This document shows positions 27,472-37,008 of a DNA stretch of 64,000 nucleotides, in pieces. The position numbers were made by a program, and so were the translations under genes. This DNA comes from Aidingimonas halophila (GTDB lineage: Bacteria > Pseudomonadota > Gammaproteobacteria > Pseudomonadales > Halomonadaceae). The stretch's first letter is position 1; each line of letters begins with the position of its first letter. The notes below the pieces were generated by a model that was given only the letters and a program-made list of their open reading frames with translations, had not been told where the DNA came from and searched no databases. Location: assembly GCF_900106955.1 (NCBI RefSeq), contig NZ_FNNI01000003.1, positions 186,001 to 250,000 of the forward strand, read 5' to 3'.

Positions 27472-28205
27472 ACCCACGGCATTCCACCGCGCTCGATCCA
27501 CCGTGTCTGGCTGGATCCCACCATCACCAGGGTCCGCATGTCGGCCATCTCCGGCACGGCATCGCCGAGGGTCGTGACCCGAATGCTCTCCTCCGGCGTT
27601 GAGACGGCCCGTGCGAACATGATCGGACGTCCTGCCCCGCAGGCATCCCGTAATACCCGCAAGACGCGACCGAACCCTTCCGGCCGCGCTCGGGAGCGGG
27701 GATTGTAGAAAGCCATGGCAAAGTCGGCCTCCGCGGCCAGCTGCAGGCGCCGCTCGATCAGGGCCCAGGGCTTGAGGTTGTCGGATAGATTGATGCAGCA
27801 GAAATCATGCCCCAAGGGCGCACCCAGCCGCGCACTGGCCGCCAGCATGGCGGAGATGCCCGGCAATACCTGGATATCCGGCGCGCACCACTCGGGCGCT
27901 GCTTCCTCCAGTGCCTCGAAAAGGGCCGCCGCCATGGCGAACACGCCTGGATCCCCCGATGAGACCACCACGACCCGGCGACCCTCGGCAGCCATCCGCA
28001 GCGCCTGTTCCGCCCGCCGGATCTCCTCACGATTGTCCGAGCCGTGACGCACCAGCCCCGGTCGCGGTGCCACGCGTTCGACATAGGGTACATAGCCCAC
28101 CACATCGGTGGCATCCGCCAACGCGGCTGACACCTCCGGGGTGATCAGCGCCTCGTCCCCAGGCCCCAACCCGGCGATCTTCAGCCAGCCTCCTCGATCG
28201 CTCAT
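27450..28205 (-). CDS. cobJ: Precorrin-3B C(17)-methyltransferase CobJ
   Basis: A 251-residue enzyme that methylates C17 and contracts the ring to form precorrin-4. Conserved parts are IAGLGPGDEALITPEVSAAL, VVVVSSGDPGVFAMAAALFEAL, VLPGISAMLAASARLGAPLGHDF and MAFYNPRSRARPEGFGRVL. The start overlaps the cobI stop by 4 bases (ATGA). It is the last gene of the riboswitch-led run and converges on cobK. Confidence 0.94.
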   Translation of the reverse strand: MSDRGGWLKIAGLGPGDEALITPEVSAALADATDVVGYVPYVERVAPRPGLVRHGSDNREEIRRAEQALRMAAEGRRVVVVSSGDPGVFAMAAALFEALEEAAPEWCAPDIQVLPGISAMLAASARLGAPLGHDFCCINLSDNLKPWALIERRLQLAAEADFAMAFYNPRSRARPEGFGRVLRVLRDACGAGRPIMFARAVSTPEESIRVTTLGDAVPEMADMRTLVMVGSSQTRWIERGGMPWVYTPRSA

Positions 28206-28927
28206 GGTCGTCTCCCATTTCCGTGGATCACGAGAATGGAAAAGTACGGCACGCTATCGACAGCCTCATTGAACGGCCGTATCCGCTCTTCCGGCATGGC
28301 GGCATATTCGATCAGCCAGGCATCTTGCTCCCGACCGGCCCGGGCCAGCGCCCGTCGCAGCTTGTCCAGGTGGCGCCCGATCTTCATCACCACCAGGGCA
28401 TCGGTCCCCGCGATGTGCTCGACCAGCATCGCCTCAGGCAGCGTGCCCATCAGCACGGTCATGATGTCATCGCCCCAGGTCACCGGCTGGCCGGTGGCGG
28501 TCCAGGCGGCGGACATCCCCGTGATACCGGGCACGACCGATACCGGCACTCGTCCCTGCAGTCGCGTATAGAGATGCATGAAAGAGCCGTAGAAGAACGG
28601 ATCGCCTTCACACAGCACCACCACATCGCGGCCGGCATCGGCAATCTCGGTCAGCTGCGCAACGCTTCTGGCATAAAAGGCCGCCAGCAGTTCGTTGTAC
28701 CGCGGGTCGTTGAACGGAATCTCGGTGGTGACCGGGTATTCCATCGGCAACTCGATGGCATCAAGCGCCAGCAAACCTTCCACGATGCTGCGGGCGTGGC
28801 CGGTGCGGCCCTTCTTGCGGAAATAGGCGACATGTGAGGCCCCACGGATCAACCGATCCGCCCTGACGCTCATCAGATCCTGACTGCCGGGCCCGAGACC
28901 GACCCCGTAAATGGTTCCTTGTTTCAT
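28202..28927 (-). CDS. cobI: Precorrin-2 C(20)-methyltransferase CobI
   Basis: A 241-residue SAM-dependent methyltransferase making precorrin-3A, the first committed corrin step. It opens IYGVGLGPGSQDLMSVRADRLI, followed by YPVTTEIPFNDPRYNELL, VVVLCEGDPFFYGSFMHLYTRL and VVPGITGMSAAWTATGQPVTWGDD. The C-terminal VVMKIGRHLDKLRRAL is typical of CobI/CbiL. It overlaps cobH upstream and cobJ downstream by 4 bases each. Confidence 0.95.
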   Translation of the reverse strand: MKQGTIYGVGLGPGSQDLMSVRADRLIRGASHVAYFRKKGRTGHARSIVEGLLALDAIELPMEYPVTTEIPFNDPRYNELLAAFYARSVAQLTEIADAGRDVVVLCEGDPFFYGSFMHLYTRLQGRVPVSVVPGITGMSAAWTATGQPVTWGDDIMTVLMGTLPEAMLVEHIAGTDALVVMKIGRHLDKLRRALARAGREQDAWLIEYAAMPEERIRPFNEAVDSVPYFSILVIHGNGRRP

Positions 28928-29553
28928 TCGCTACGATCCGCCATGGCATTGATGGCGGCCACCGTCATCGCACTGCCGCCGGGTCGCCCGCGCACGATGC
29001 AGCAGGGGACCGAAGTACTCGACCAGAGGGCCTCCTTGGATTCGGCGGCCCCGACGAAACCGACCGGACAGCCGATGATGGCCGCCGGACGTGGGCAATC
29101 CGGCGCTTCCAGCATGTTCAACAGGTGAAATAGAGCGGTCGGCGCATTGCCGATCGCCACCACCGCCCCGTCCAGATAGGGCCGCCAGAGCTCCACTGCC
29201 GCCGCCGAGCGGGTGTTGTCCAGGTCCCGGGCCAGGCCGGGAACCCGTTCATCGTGCAGGGTACAGAGTGTGGCATTATCAGCCGGCAGGCGCTTACGCG
29301 TAATGCCCTCCGACACCATACGAGCGTCACACAGGATCGGCGCGCCCCGCTCCAGCGCCTCGCGTGCCCGGTTCACCGCATCACCGCGGAAATGAATGGA
29401 TGACGCAAGATCCACCAGGCCGGCGGCGTGGATCATGCGCACGGCCACCGGTTCCTCTTCTTGCGCGAAGCGATCCAGCTCGGCCTCGCGCCGAATGATG
29501 GCAAAGGACTCCCGGTAGATGGCCGGGCCGTCCGTTTCATAGACGTGAGGCAT
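28924..29553 (-). CDS. cobH: Precorrin-8X methylmutase CobH
   Basis: A 209-residue enzyme that moves the methyl group from C11 to C12, giving hydrogenobyrinic acid. The catalytic histidine lies in RMIHAAGLVDLASSIHF. CDARMVSEGITRKRLP and PAAIIGCPVGFVGAAESKEAL are strongly conserved. Two ATGs compete: GGAG is 1 base from that at 29557-29559 but 7 bases from that at 29551-29553, so I choose 29553 (MPHVYETDGPAIYRESF). The start lies inside the end of cobG, a 17-base overlap. Confidence 0.94.
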   Translation of the reverse strand: MPHVYETDGPAIYRESFAIIRREAELDRFAQEEEPVAVRMIHAAGLVDLASSIHFRGDAVNRAREALERGAPILCDARMVSEGITRKRLPADNATLCTLHDERVPGLARDLDNTRSAAAVELWRPYLDGAVVAIGNAPTALFHLLNMLEAPDCPRPAAIIGCPVGFVGAAESKEALWSSTSVPCCIVRGRPGGSAMTVAAINAMADRSE

Positions 29554-30718
29554 CTTCATTCTCCAGATAAGCCAAGACATCAGATTCGTTGAGTCCGGTC
29601 GCGACCGGCGTCCCATCGGCACGATCACTGAGGATCAGATCGAAGCGTCCATCCCGACCCGTCAGACACAGGTCGGTCGGCTGCCGGCAAGCGCAGCCCT
29701 TGGCGCAACCGGAGACATGGACGGAGCCCTCGACCCGTCCACTGAGCCGCTCGGCCAGGCCCAGCGTCTCGACGCTCGCCTGCTCACAGTGGGGAGCGCC
29801 CGGACAGGCCTGCATGTCCAACCGCGGATCACCTTCATCATTGAGCAGCCCCGAAAACGCCACTCCGCCGATTTCATCCCCTTCGATCAGCAGGCGTCGC
29901 CAGGGCGTGACGCGCACGACAGTGACCGATGCGGAATCTACAGCGGCACGCAGCACCGGGGCCGACACCCGCCCGAACGGCAGGCCAACCACCCGGCCCC
30001 GTGCATGGTCACCCAAAGCCAGCCGAGGACCGGCCTTGGCCGGTGGTATCGAGGCCGGTGCCCACGCCGGCAGCGATATCTGGTGCCGGTGCATCCGCCC
30101 GGACTGCCGTCCGCCGCTGGCGACGAACCAGTGAGCCAGCCGCAACAGTAGTTCGACGGCAGAGGCAGGCGAGTCCACCGGCGTCCCCAGCGCCTGCCCA
30201 TCGGCCCGGACTAATAGGCCGCCCGAAGCCCGCGGCTGCAAGGCGCCCGATGCCGACCGCTCGATGCGGAAGTCGGCGGATGCCTCGCCCAGCACCGGCG
30301 CCTCACCGGCATCGATGGCGATGCCCATCTTGTCCGGCAGTTCCGCCATATCCGCGAGACGGGCCAGCAGCAGGCAGGCTGTCTCATGTGTGGCATCACC
30401 CGCTCGCCAGTCCGGGGCCAGCAGCAGTTGGGGTCGACGCTCGACCTGCGGATCCGATTCGACCAGATCATGCTCGACCAGGAAGGACATCAACCTCGGC
30501 CAGGACGCTTCCGTCACGCCACGCAACTGCAGGTTGGCACGGCTGGTGAGCTCGATCAGGCCGCTCCCGAAGGTCTCGGCTGCTTCGCACAGTGCCAGCA
30601 TCTGATCCCGGGTAAACTGCCCCAGGCGAGGCCGGACGCGCACCAGCAGGCCATCGCCGGTCGCCATGGGTCGCCAGGCCCCGGGGCACCAGCCCTTGAT
30701 CCGCGACTCAGCCACCAT
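29537..30718 (-). CDS. cobG: Precorrin-3B synthase CobG
   Basis: A 393-residue oxygen-using iron-sulfur enzyme of the nitrite/sulfite reductase family that hydroxylates precorrin-3A. It starts IKGWCPGAWRPMATGDGLLVRVRP, with GLIELTSRANLQLRGV. The C-terminal half supplies [4Fe-4S] cysteines in CPGAPHC and VSGCAKGCACR. This gene is diagnostic of the aerobic route and sits between cobN and cobH, overlapping both (11 and 17 bases). Confidence 0.94.
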   Translation of the reverse strand: MVAESRIKGWCPGAWRPMATGDGLLVRVRPRLGQFTRDQMLALCEAAETFGSGLIELTSRANLQLRGVTEASWPRLMSFLVEHDLVESDPQVERRPQLLLAPDWRAGDATHETACLLLARLADMAELPDKMGIAIDAGEAPVLGEASADFRIERSASGALQPRASGGLLVRADGQALGTPVDSPASAVELLLRLAHWFVASGGRQSGRMHRHQISLPAWAPASIPPAKAGPRLALGDHARGRVVGLPFGRVSAPVLRAAVDSASVTVVRVTPWRRLLIEGDEIGGVAFSGLLNDEGDPRLDMQACPGAPHCEQASVETLGLAERLSGRVEGSVHVSGCAKGCACRQPTDLCLTGRDGRFDLILSDRADGTPVATGLNESDVLAYLENEDASRL

Positions 30719-33700
30719 GGGAGCCGACCTCCCTGGTCTCGTCGATCTGCAGCAGCAAATCCTGCAGGGCCTGGCCCTGTTGGCCGGGCTCCTGCCACAT
30801 CCCGCGCTGGGCGGCTTCCAGTAATCGCTCGGCCATCTCCTCCAGCGCCGCCGGGTTATGCTCGCGCAGGAACGCCTGGTTGGCGTCTTCCAGTACCAGC
30901 GTCTCGCTGACCTGAGCGTACTGGTAGTCGGCTACCAGATCGGTGGTGGCGTCATAGGCAAAAAGATAGTCCACCGTGGCGGCCATCTCGAAGGCGCCCT
31001 TGTAGCCATGCTCGCGCATGGCCTCGATCCATTTGGGATTGAGTACCCGGGAACGGATCACCCGCGCCAATTCCTCCTTGAGGGTACGGATCCGCGGCTG
31101 CGCCGGATTGGCGTGATCGGCATGATAGACGTTCGGTGACTGCCCGGTGAGGGCACGGCTGGCATTGGCCATCCCGCCCTGAAACGCATAGTAGCTGTTG
31201 GAATCGAGGATATCGTGCTCATGATTGTCCTGGTTCTGCATCACGGCATCCAGGCCCTTGAGCTGTTGCTCGAAAGCCGCCCGCGCGGGAACGCCGGATT
31301 CCGGGAACTGACCATAAGCGTAGGCGCCGGTGTCGATGAAGGTCTCGGCCAGTTCGTCCGCGTCGTCCCAGGTGCGGTTGTCGATGAGACGATTCAATCC
31401 GGTGCCGTACTCGCCGGGCTTGCTGCCGAAAACCCGATAACCGGCCTCCTGGGCGGCTGCCTCCGAGGAAAGCCCCTGCCCTTCGAGGGTCCGGTGATGT
31501 GCCTGCACCGCGGCACGAATGGTGTTGCCATCGCCCGGCTCCTCGTAACTGGCCACCGCACGTACCGCGCGATCGAACAGCCGGATGACGTTGGGAAAGG
31601 CATCGCGAAAGAACCCGGATACCCGCAGCGTGACGTCCACCCGAGGGCGTTGCAGCAGCATGGCAGGAATCACCTCGATATCGATCACCCGCTGCGAACC
31701 CAGCGACCAGACCGGCCGTACTCCCATCAATGCGAAAGCCTGGGCGATGTCGTCGCCACCGGTACGCATGGTCGCGGTACCCCAGATCGACAACCCAAGT
31801 CGGCGCGGATAGTCACCGTTGTCCTGCAGGTAACGCTCCACGAACGCTTGTGCCGACTTTTCGCCCAGGGACCAGGCCGCTGGTGATGGAATCGAGCGGT
31901 TATCGACACTGAAGAAGTTGCGCCCTGTCGGCAGGGTGTCCAGACGGCCGCGGGTGGGGGCACCGCTCGGTCCCGGCGGCACGAAGACACCATCGAGTCC
32001 ATCCAGTAGCGACTGGATCTCCATTTCCGCACTGCGTTGCATGTCGGCCCAGAGTCCTTCACGGGCATAGCGACACTGTGCTGCAGTGGCGGGATAATCA
32101 TGAGCCAGTTCGGTCAGGCAGCCCGGCTCGAGCACGTAGTCGGTCACGAGCCGATGGGCCAGTCGTTCCAGGCGCTCACGCGTGTCGGCATCGGTACGCC
32201 AGGGAGACACCTCCAGCTCGGCCAGGGCTTGCGGCCTCGGGCCTGTCCAGGGTTCGGCGCCGGCCGCCAACGGATCGAAGCGACTGCCTTCCTTCTGCAG
32301 GCCCAGATCGTCGGCCAGATCATGCAGCAGACCACGCTGGGCCGGCCCCTCGCCCCGCGGCAGCCGCAGGATGGCGACCAGGGTCCCGGCCAGCTTGTCC
32401 TGTGACGGCAGGGTCCCCAGCACGTGCAGGCCATGGCGTATCTGGGACTCCTTGATATCGCACAGATAGGTATCCAGCTCGTTGAGCAGGCACTCATCAT
32501 CCGTGTTATCCGCCGTCTGTGCCAGCTCCTGGTCGATACCGGTATGGCGGAGATGTTCCAGGATCTGCTCGCGTAGCAGCGCCTCGCGCCGCGGATCCAT
32601 GCCCAGGGCCTGATAATACTCGTCGGTCAGGGCTTCCAGTTCCGCCATGGCGCCGTAAAGTTCGGCACGGGCCAGCGGCGGCATCAGGTGATCGATGATC
32701 ACGGCCTGGCTGCGGCGCTTGGCCTGAGCCCCCTCGCCCGGATCGTTGACGATGAACGGATAGAAGTGTGGCACCGGCCCCAGGGCAATATCCGGCCAGC
32801 AGTCGGCGGAAAGCGCCGTACTCTTGCCTGGCAGCCACTCCAGATTGCCATGCTTGCCGACATGGATCACGGCATCCACCCGGTAGTATTCACGCAGCCA
32901 CAGATAGAACGCCAGGTAGCTATGAGGCGGTACCAGTTCGGTGTCGTGGTAGCTCTGGGTCGGATCGTCGATGAAATCCCGCTCCGGCTGGATGCCGACG
33001 AAGGTCTCCCCCAGGCGGATCCCGGCGATCATCAGCCGATCCTCGCGGCACTTGGGATCTGCCGATGGCGCGCCCCAGCGCGTCCATACCGACTCTCGCA
33101 GCGTCTCCGGCAAGGTCCGGAACCACGCCAGGTAGTCATCGATCCCGATGCTCTGCCAGCAGGCGCGCTGATCCAGAACTTGATGATCATTGGTGACAGC
33201 GCCCTGCAGTAGCCGGATCAGGGCATCCCCGTCATCCGGTACACCGCTCACCGGGTAATCCTCCGTCGCCAGTGCTCGCAGAATTTCTACCGTCGAGGCT
33301 GGCGTATCCAGGCCGACACCGTTACCGATGCGTCCCTCACGGTTGGGATAGTTGGCCAGTACCAGTGCCAGACGCTTGTCCCGATTCGGGATCTGGCGAA
33401 GATCGCAGAAGCGACGCGCCAGTCGGGCAACGAAGGCGGCACGCTCCGGATGCAGTGCATGGCGGATCACCGACAACTGGCACCGCTCGCTGTAATGCGC
33501 CTCCGTCTTGAAACCCACCGCTCGAGTAATGATGCGGCCATCCATCTCCGGCAATACCACCTGCATGGCCACATCGCGGCTATGCAACCCTCCCGCCGAA
33601 GTGTGCCAATCCTCGTCGGTGCAACTTGCCAGAATCGCCTGCAGAACCACCGGACGCCCGATGAAGGAAGCCTCGGACGGCACGCCTTCCAGGGTTTCCG

Positions 33701-34544
33701 TCTCGTCCGGATTGCGATTGACGGAGAAACCGGTGGTATTGACCACCAGCATGGCGCCCGTCCGCTCGATCAGATGGTTCACGAAAGCAACGCAGGACTC
33801 CTCCTTAAGCGACGCCACCGCGACCGCCAGTGGTTCGAGCTCCTGGGCCCGCAACGCCTCGATCAGGCCATCCAGTACGGCGGTATTGGCCCCTTGAAGA
33901 TGACTCCGGTAGAACAGCAGCAGGCATACCGGGCGTCCCGGCATCCGATGCGCGTTCCATTCACGCAGACTGGCTTCCTCTCGCCCCGTTGTCCGGGGAT
34001 CGTAAAGCCGCGCCGCCGGAATTTCCTTGGGTTCCTGCCACGCCAGAGAAAGCCCGAGACATTCGGTACCGATGCAACGCAGCAGTTGTTCGGCATTGTC
34101 CACCCCGCCCTCTCGCAGGTAACGCCAAACCCGGTGAGCCAGCGCGAAAGAGACGCTGGACTCCTCCAGCAGAGCGTCGTCCGGCGCATCACAGCCCGGT
34201 ACCAGGATCAACTGGCGCCCCTGGCCGGCGGCCGCCCAGGCCAGCAGACGCTCATATCCGTACTGCCAGTAGGCATTGCCCCCCATCAGCGAGACGACCA
34301 CCAGACGCGCCTTTTCCAGCACACGATCCTCGTAGAGATCGTAGGCAGCGGGCTTGACCAGATTCATCCAGTTGGCGAGCCGTACCGTCGGCACATCGTC
34401 CCCCAGACGGTCGACCGCCTGGGCCAGTGCCGACAGGCTGCTGTCGGCGGCTGACAGGATGACAATCTCGGCGGGGCTCTGCTGGAGGTCGACGATGCCT
34501 TCGTCATCGACGAAGCCCCCGGGCTTGGCGGCAAAAAGGTGCAT
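30708..34544 (-). CDS. cobN: Cobaltochelatase large subunit CobN
   Basis: A 1278-residue protein, full length for the family, that inserts cobalt into hydrogenobyrinic acid a,c-diamide using ATP. Conserved regions include LVVVSLMGGNAYWQYG near the N-terminus, VLANYPNREGRIGNGVGLDTPAS, HVGKHGNLEWLPGKSTALS, the SIWGTATMRTGGDDIAQAFALMGVRP segment and the C-terminal WIEAMREHGYKGAFEMAATVDYLFAYDATTDLV. The start shares one base with the cobW stop. Its ATPase partners would normally be CobS/CobT. Here only the ChlI/ChlD-type fusion at the head of the operon is available. Confidence 0.96.
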   Translation of the reverse strand: MHLFAAKPGGFVDDEGIVDLQQSPAEIVILSAADSSLSALAQAVDRLGDDVPTVRLANWMNLVKPAAYDLYEDRVLEKARLVVVSLMGGNAYWQYGYERLLAWAAAGQGRQLILVPGCDAPDDALLEESSVSFALAHRVWRYLREGGVDNAEQLLRCIGTECLGLSLAWQEPKEIPAARLYDPRTTGREEASLREWNAHRMPGRPVCLLLFYRSHLQGANTAVLDGLIEALRAQELEPLAVAVASLKEESCVAFVNHLIERTGAMLVVNTTGFSVNRNPDETETLEGVPSEASFIGRPVVLQAILASCTDEDWHTSAGGLHSRDVAMQVVLPEMDGRIITRAVGFKTEAHYSERCQLSVIRHALHPERAAFVARLARRFCDLRQIPNRDKRLALVLANYPNREGRIGNGVGLDTPASTVEILRALATEDYPVSGVPDDGDALIRLLQGAVTNDHQVLDQRACWQSIGIDDYLAWFRTLPETLRESVWTRWGAPSADPKCREDRLMIAGIRLGETFVGIQPERDFIDDPTQSYHDTELVPPHSYLAFYLWLREYYRVDAVIHVGKHGNLEWLPGKSTALSADCWPDIALGPVPHFYPFIVNDPGEGAQAKRRSQAVIIDHLMPPLARAELYGAMAELEALTDEYYQALGMDPRREALLREQILEHLRHTGIDQELAQTADNTDDECLLNELDTYLCDIKESQIRHGLHVLGTLPSQDKLAGTLVAILRLPRGEGPAQRGLLHDLADDLGLQKEGSRFDPLAAGAEPWTGPRPQALAELEVSPWRTDADTRERLERLAHRLVTDYVLEPGCLTELAHDYPATAAQCRYAREGLWADMQRSAEMEIQSLLDGLDGVFVPPGPSGAPTRGRLDTLPTGRNFFSVDNRSIPSPAAWSLGEKSAQAFVERYLQDNGDYPRRLGLSIWGTATMRTGGDDIAQAFALMGVRPVWSLGSQRVIDIEVIPAMLLQRPRVDVTLRVSGFFRDAFPNVIRLFDRAVRAVASYEEPGDGNTIRAAVQAHHRTLEGQGLSSEAAAQEAGYRVFGSKPGEYGTGLNRLIDNRTWDDADELAETFIDTGAYAYGQFPESGVPARAAFEQQLKGLDAVMQNQDNHEHDILDSNSYYAFQGGMANASRALTGQSPNVYHADHANPAQPRIRTLKEELARVIRSRVLNPKWIEAMREHGYKGAFEMAATVDYLFAYDATTDLVADYQYAQVSETLVLEDANQAFLREHNPAALEEMAERLLEAAQRGMWQEPGQQGQALQDLLLQIDETREVGSHGG

Positions 34545-35638
34545 CAGGAAGCCTTCGCGATCTCGGCACTCGCCAGGGTCGCATGCAGGTCATGACGGTT
34601 CAGCGCCCTGCCGATGATGACGATTTGGGTGTGGCGCGGCTCGTGCTGTTCCCATAACCGATCGAAATAGCCGTCCAGGCGCTCCCCCACGGCCTGGATC
34701 ACCCGGCGCATGGGCTTGCCCGGAATGGCTGCAAAGCCCTTGGCCCGATAGATCTCATGGGTTTTCAACAACTGCTGGAGCCGCTCCGCCATGGCGTCGC
34801 CATCGACTTCTCCCAGCCGAATGACGCAGGAATCGAAATGATCATGCGCGTGGTCGTGATGCGCCCCCTCGGCATGATGGCGATCATGGTGGTTCTCGAT
34901 GTGGTCGATGCCTTCCTCGCTCGCGGCGCCGATGCCCATCAGGGCTTCCAGCCGTGCCGCATCCGTGGCCAGGGTCGGGTCGATGAACAGCGTCTTGACG
35001 GATTCCGGTACCCGTTCAGCCACCAATGCTTCCACCCGTTGTCGATCGGCCGGGTCGAGCAGATCGGTCTTGCTGACCAGCACCAGGTCGGCCGCACTCA
35101 GCTGGTCGTCGAGCAATTCGCTCAGGCTGGGATCATGGTCCAGGGACTCGTCTGCCCGGCGTTGCGCCTCGATCCTGTCGACATCGCTGGCGTAACGGCC
35201 GGCGGCGACCGCCGGGCCGTCGACCACGGTGATGATGGCGTCAACGGTGCAGTGCTGGCGTACCTCCGGCCAGTTGAATGCCTGGACCAGCGGTTTGGGC
35301 AGCGCCAGGCCGCTGGTTTCGATCAGGATGTGATCGATATCGTCGCGGCGGGCCACCAGTGTTTTCATCACCGGCAGGAATTCCTCTTCCACCGTACAGC
35401 AGATGCAGCCGTTTGCCAGTTCGTAGATACCACTGTCGTCTTCCACGGCGGGTTGGTCCTCGCAGCCCAGGGAGCAACCGCGCAGCAGACTGGAATCGAT
35501 ATCCTGCTCGCCGAATTCGTTGACGATGACGGCGATACGCTTGCCGGTAATCTGGCGCAGGATGCCGGCCAGCAGCGTAGTCTTGCCACTGCCCAGAAAG
35601 CCGGTCACTACTGTGGCGGGGATCTTGTTCAGTTGCAT
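34544..35638 (-). CDS. cobW: CobW-type GTP-binding metallochaperone
   Basis: A 364-residue COG0523 G3E GTPase. The P-loop is [17 protein letters not shown] (about 11-27), followed by VNEFGEQDIDSSLL and the metal-binding motif ANGCICCTVEEEF. LIETSGLALPKP and LVSKTDLLDP complete the GTPase. A histidine-rich loop near residues 245-272 (NHHDRHHAEGAHHDHAHDH) could store or sense metal. In B12 operons CobW is thought to deliver cobalt to the chelatase; its place next to cobN supports that. The start lies 10 bases inside the end of cobB. Confidence 0.94.
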   Translation of the reverse strand: MQLNKIPATVVTGFLGSGKTTLLAGILRQITGKRIAVIVNEFGEQDIDSSLLRGCSLGCEDQPAVEDDSGIYELANGCICCTVEEEFLPVMKTLVARRDDIDHILIETSGLALPKPLVQAFNWPEVRQHCTVDAIITVVDGPAVAAGRYASDVDRIEAQRRADESLDHDPSLSELLDDQLSAADLVLVSKTDLLDPADRQRVEALVAERVPESVKTLFIDPTLATDAARLEALMGIGAASEEGIDHIENHHDRHHAEGAHHDHAHDHFDSCVIRLGEVDGDAMAERLQQLLKTHEIYRAKGFAAIPGKPMRRVIQAVGERLDGYFDRLWEQHEPRHTQIVIIGRALNRHDLHATLASAEIAKAS

Positions 35639-37008
35639 CCGTTGGATTCCTCTGTCTCGATAGTCTGGTGTGCCGACGCTGCTCCCTGCCCAAACAGATG
35701 CGCCACGGTGGCGGGATTGTCGGGAAAGAACAGGTGCAGATAGGTCGCCGTCAACCGTCGCTGGCGATAGATGGCTTCTCCCGGCGCAGGATGGCGCTGA
35801 CGCCGCCCGTGGGCGATCGGCTCGGGTGTACCCTCCGCCATCGAGCGGTGATGGGCATGGGCCCGGACCGCCCCTTCCGGCAGCTCGGCGGTCTGCATCC
35901 CCTGACAGCCTCGACGCCCTCGCATGGCGCCATGCCCGGGTAGCAGACCCAGCATGGTGTGGGTCCGGTTGTCGTAGTCCGTCAGGGTGTCCAGACAATA
36001 GAGCAGACCGCCGCATTCGGCGAGGATAGGCTTGTCCGCAGCAAAAAAACCGCGGATGTCATCGCGCATGGAGACATTCGCTGCCAACTGCCCGGCGTGA
36101 AGTTCGGGGTATCCGCCCGGCAACCAGAGCGCATCGCATGAGGGCAGACAGTCATCAGTCAGCGGCGAGAAGAAGCGCAGGGTTGCTCCCATGCGTTCCA
36201 GCAGATCCAGATTGGCCTGGTAGATGAAGCTGAATGCCGCATCCCTCGCCACGGCGATGGTCCGACCGTGAAGCGCGAGCGGTATCGTGTCATTGTCGGG
36301 CACCGCATCAAAGATGACCGGCGGCAATTGCAGGAGTGCCTCGGCCAGCCCTTCGGCCAGCAGCGCGTCGGCGCCGGCCTCGAAACGAGCCTCCAGGTCC
36401 TCACGAACCTCCTCGGCCTGAACCAGCCCCAGGTGGCGTTCCGGCAGGGCCAGGGCCGCATCCCGGGGCACGGCCGCCAGCAGCGGAATCGTGGCCGGCA
36501 GTGCCGCGTCGATCAGTTCCCGGTGGCGCTGGGAACCGCAATCGTTGGCGATCAACCCGGCGATGCGAATATCGTCACGGAAGCCTGCCAGGCCGGCAAC
36601 CAGCGCCGCCGCCGTCTGGGCCATCCCTTTCACGTCCATGACGATGACCAGGGGCAGGTCGAACAAGACCGCGAGATCGGCGCTGGACGGTTCGCCATCG
36701 AACAGGCCCATGGCGCCTTCCACCAGGATCAGGTCCGCCTCGAGGGCGGCATCAAACAGGCGCTGACGGCAGTAGGATTCGCCGGCCATCCACAAATCGA
36801 GTTGATCCACCGGCTGGCCCGACGCCTGGGCCAGAACCTGGGGATCCAGGTAGTCCGGACCGGTCTTGAAAACCCGTACTACCTTGCCCTGGTTACGCAA
36901 CATCCGGGCCAGGGCTGCCGTCACCGTGGTCTTGCCCTGCCCCGACGACGGCGCAGCGATAAAGACCGCAGGACACGCGGCACTCGCCTGGGAAGTGGCA
37001 TCACCCAT
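35629..37008 (-). CDS. cobB: Hydrogenobyrinic (cobyrinic) acid a,c-diamide synthase CobB
   Basis: A 459-residue amidotransferase that amidates side chains a and c before cobalt insertion. The ATPase-like domain has IAAPSSGQGKTTVTAALARML and FKTGPDYLDPQVL. LVEGAMGLFDG precedes the GATase domain, whose nucleophile cysteine is in ILAECGGLLYCLD. The catalytic histidine is in the C-terminal TYLHLFF. The start is ATG 37006-37008 with GAGGGGG seven bases upstream; an in-frame TTG lies six bases earlier. It overlaps the chelatase gene by 8 bases. Confidence 0.95.
   Translation of the reverse strand: MGDATSQASAACPAVFIAAPSSGQGKTTVTAALARMLRNQGKVVRVFKTGPDYLDPQVLAQASGQPVDQLDLWMAGESYCRQRLFDAALEADLILVEGAMGLFDGEPSSADLAVLFDLPLVIVMDVKGMAQTAAALVAGLAGFRDDIRIAGLIANDCGSQRHRELIDAALPATIPLLAAVPRDAALALPERHLGLVQAEEVREDLEARFEAGADALLAEGLAEALLQLPPVIFDAVPDNDTIPLALHGRTIAVARDAAFSFIYQANLDLLERMGATLRFFSPLTDDCLPSCDALWLPGGYPELHAGQLAANVSMRDDIRGFFAADKPILAECGGLLYCLDTLTDYDNRTHTMLGLLPGHGAMRGRRGCQGMQTAELPEGAVRAHAHHRSMAEGTPEPIAHGRRQRHPAPGEAIYRQRRLTATYLHLFFPDNPATVAHLFGQGAASAHQTIETEESNGCN

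Noticed and set aside
33450-34454. 334-codon plus-strand open frame inside cobN
   Set aside because: It lies opposite the highly conserved cobN, its translation has no recognisable fold, and it is rich in Arg/Pro/Gln/His as expected for the antisense of a GC-rich gene.
34757-35743. 328-codon plus-strand open frame opposite cobW and the end of cobB
   Set aside because: Shadow of conserved genes; no family match and no ribosome-binding site.
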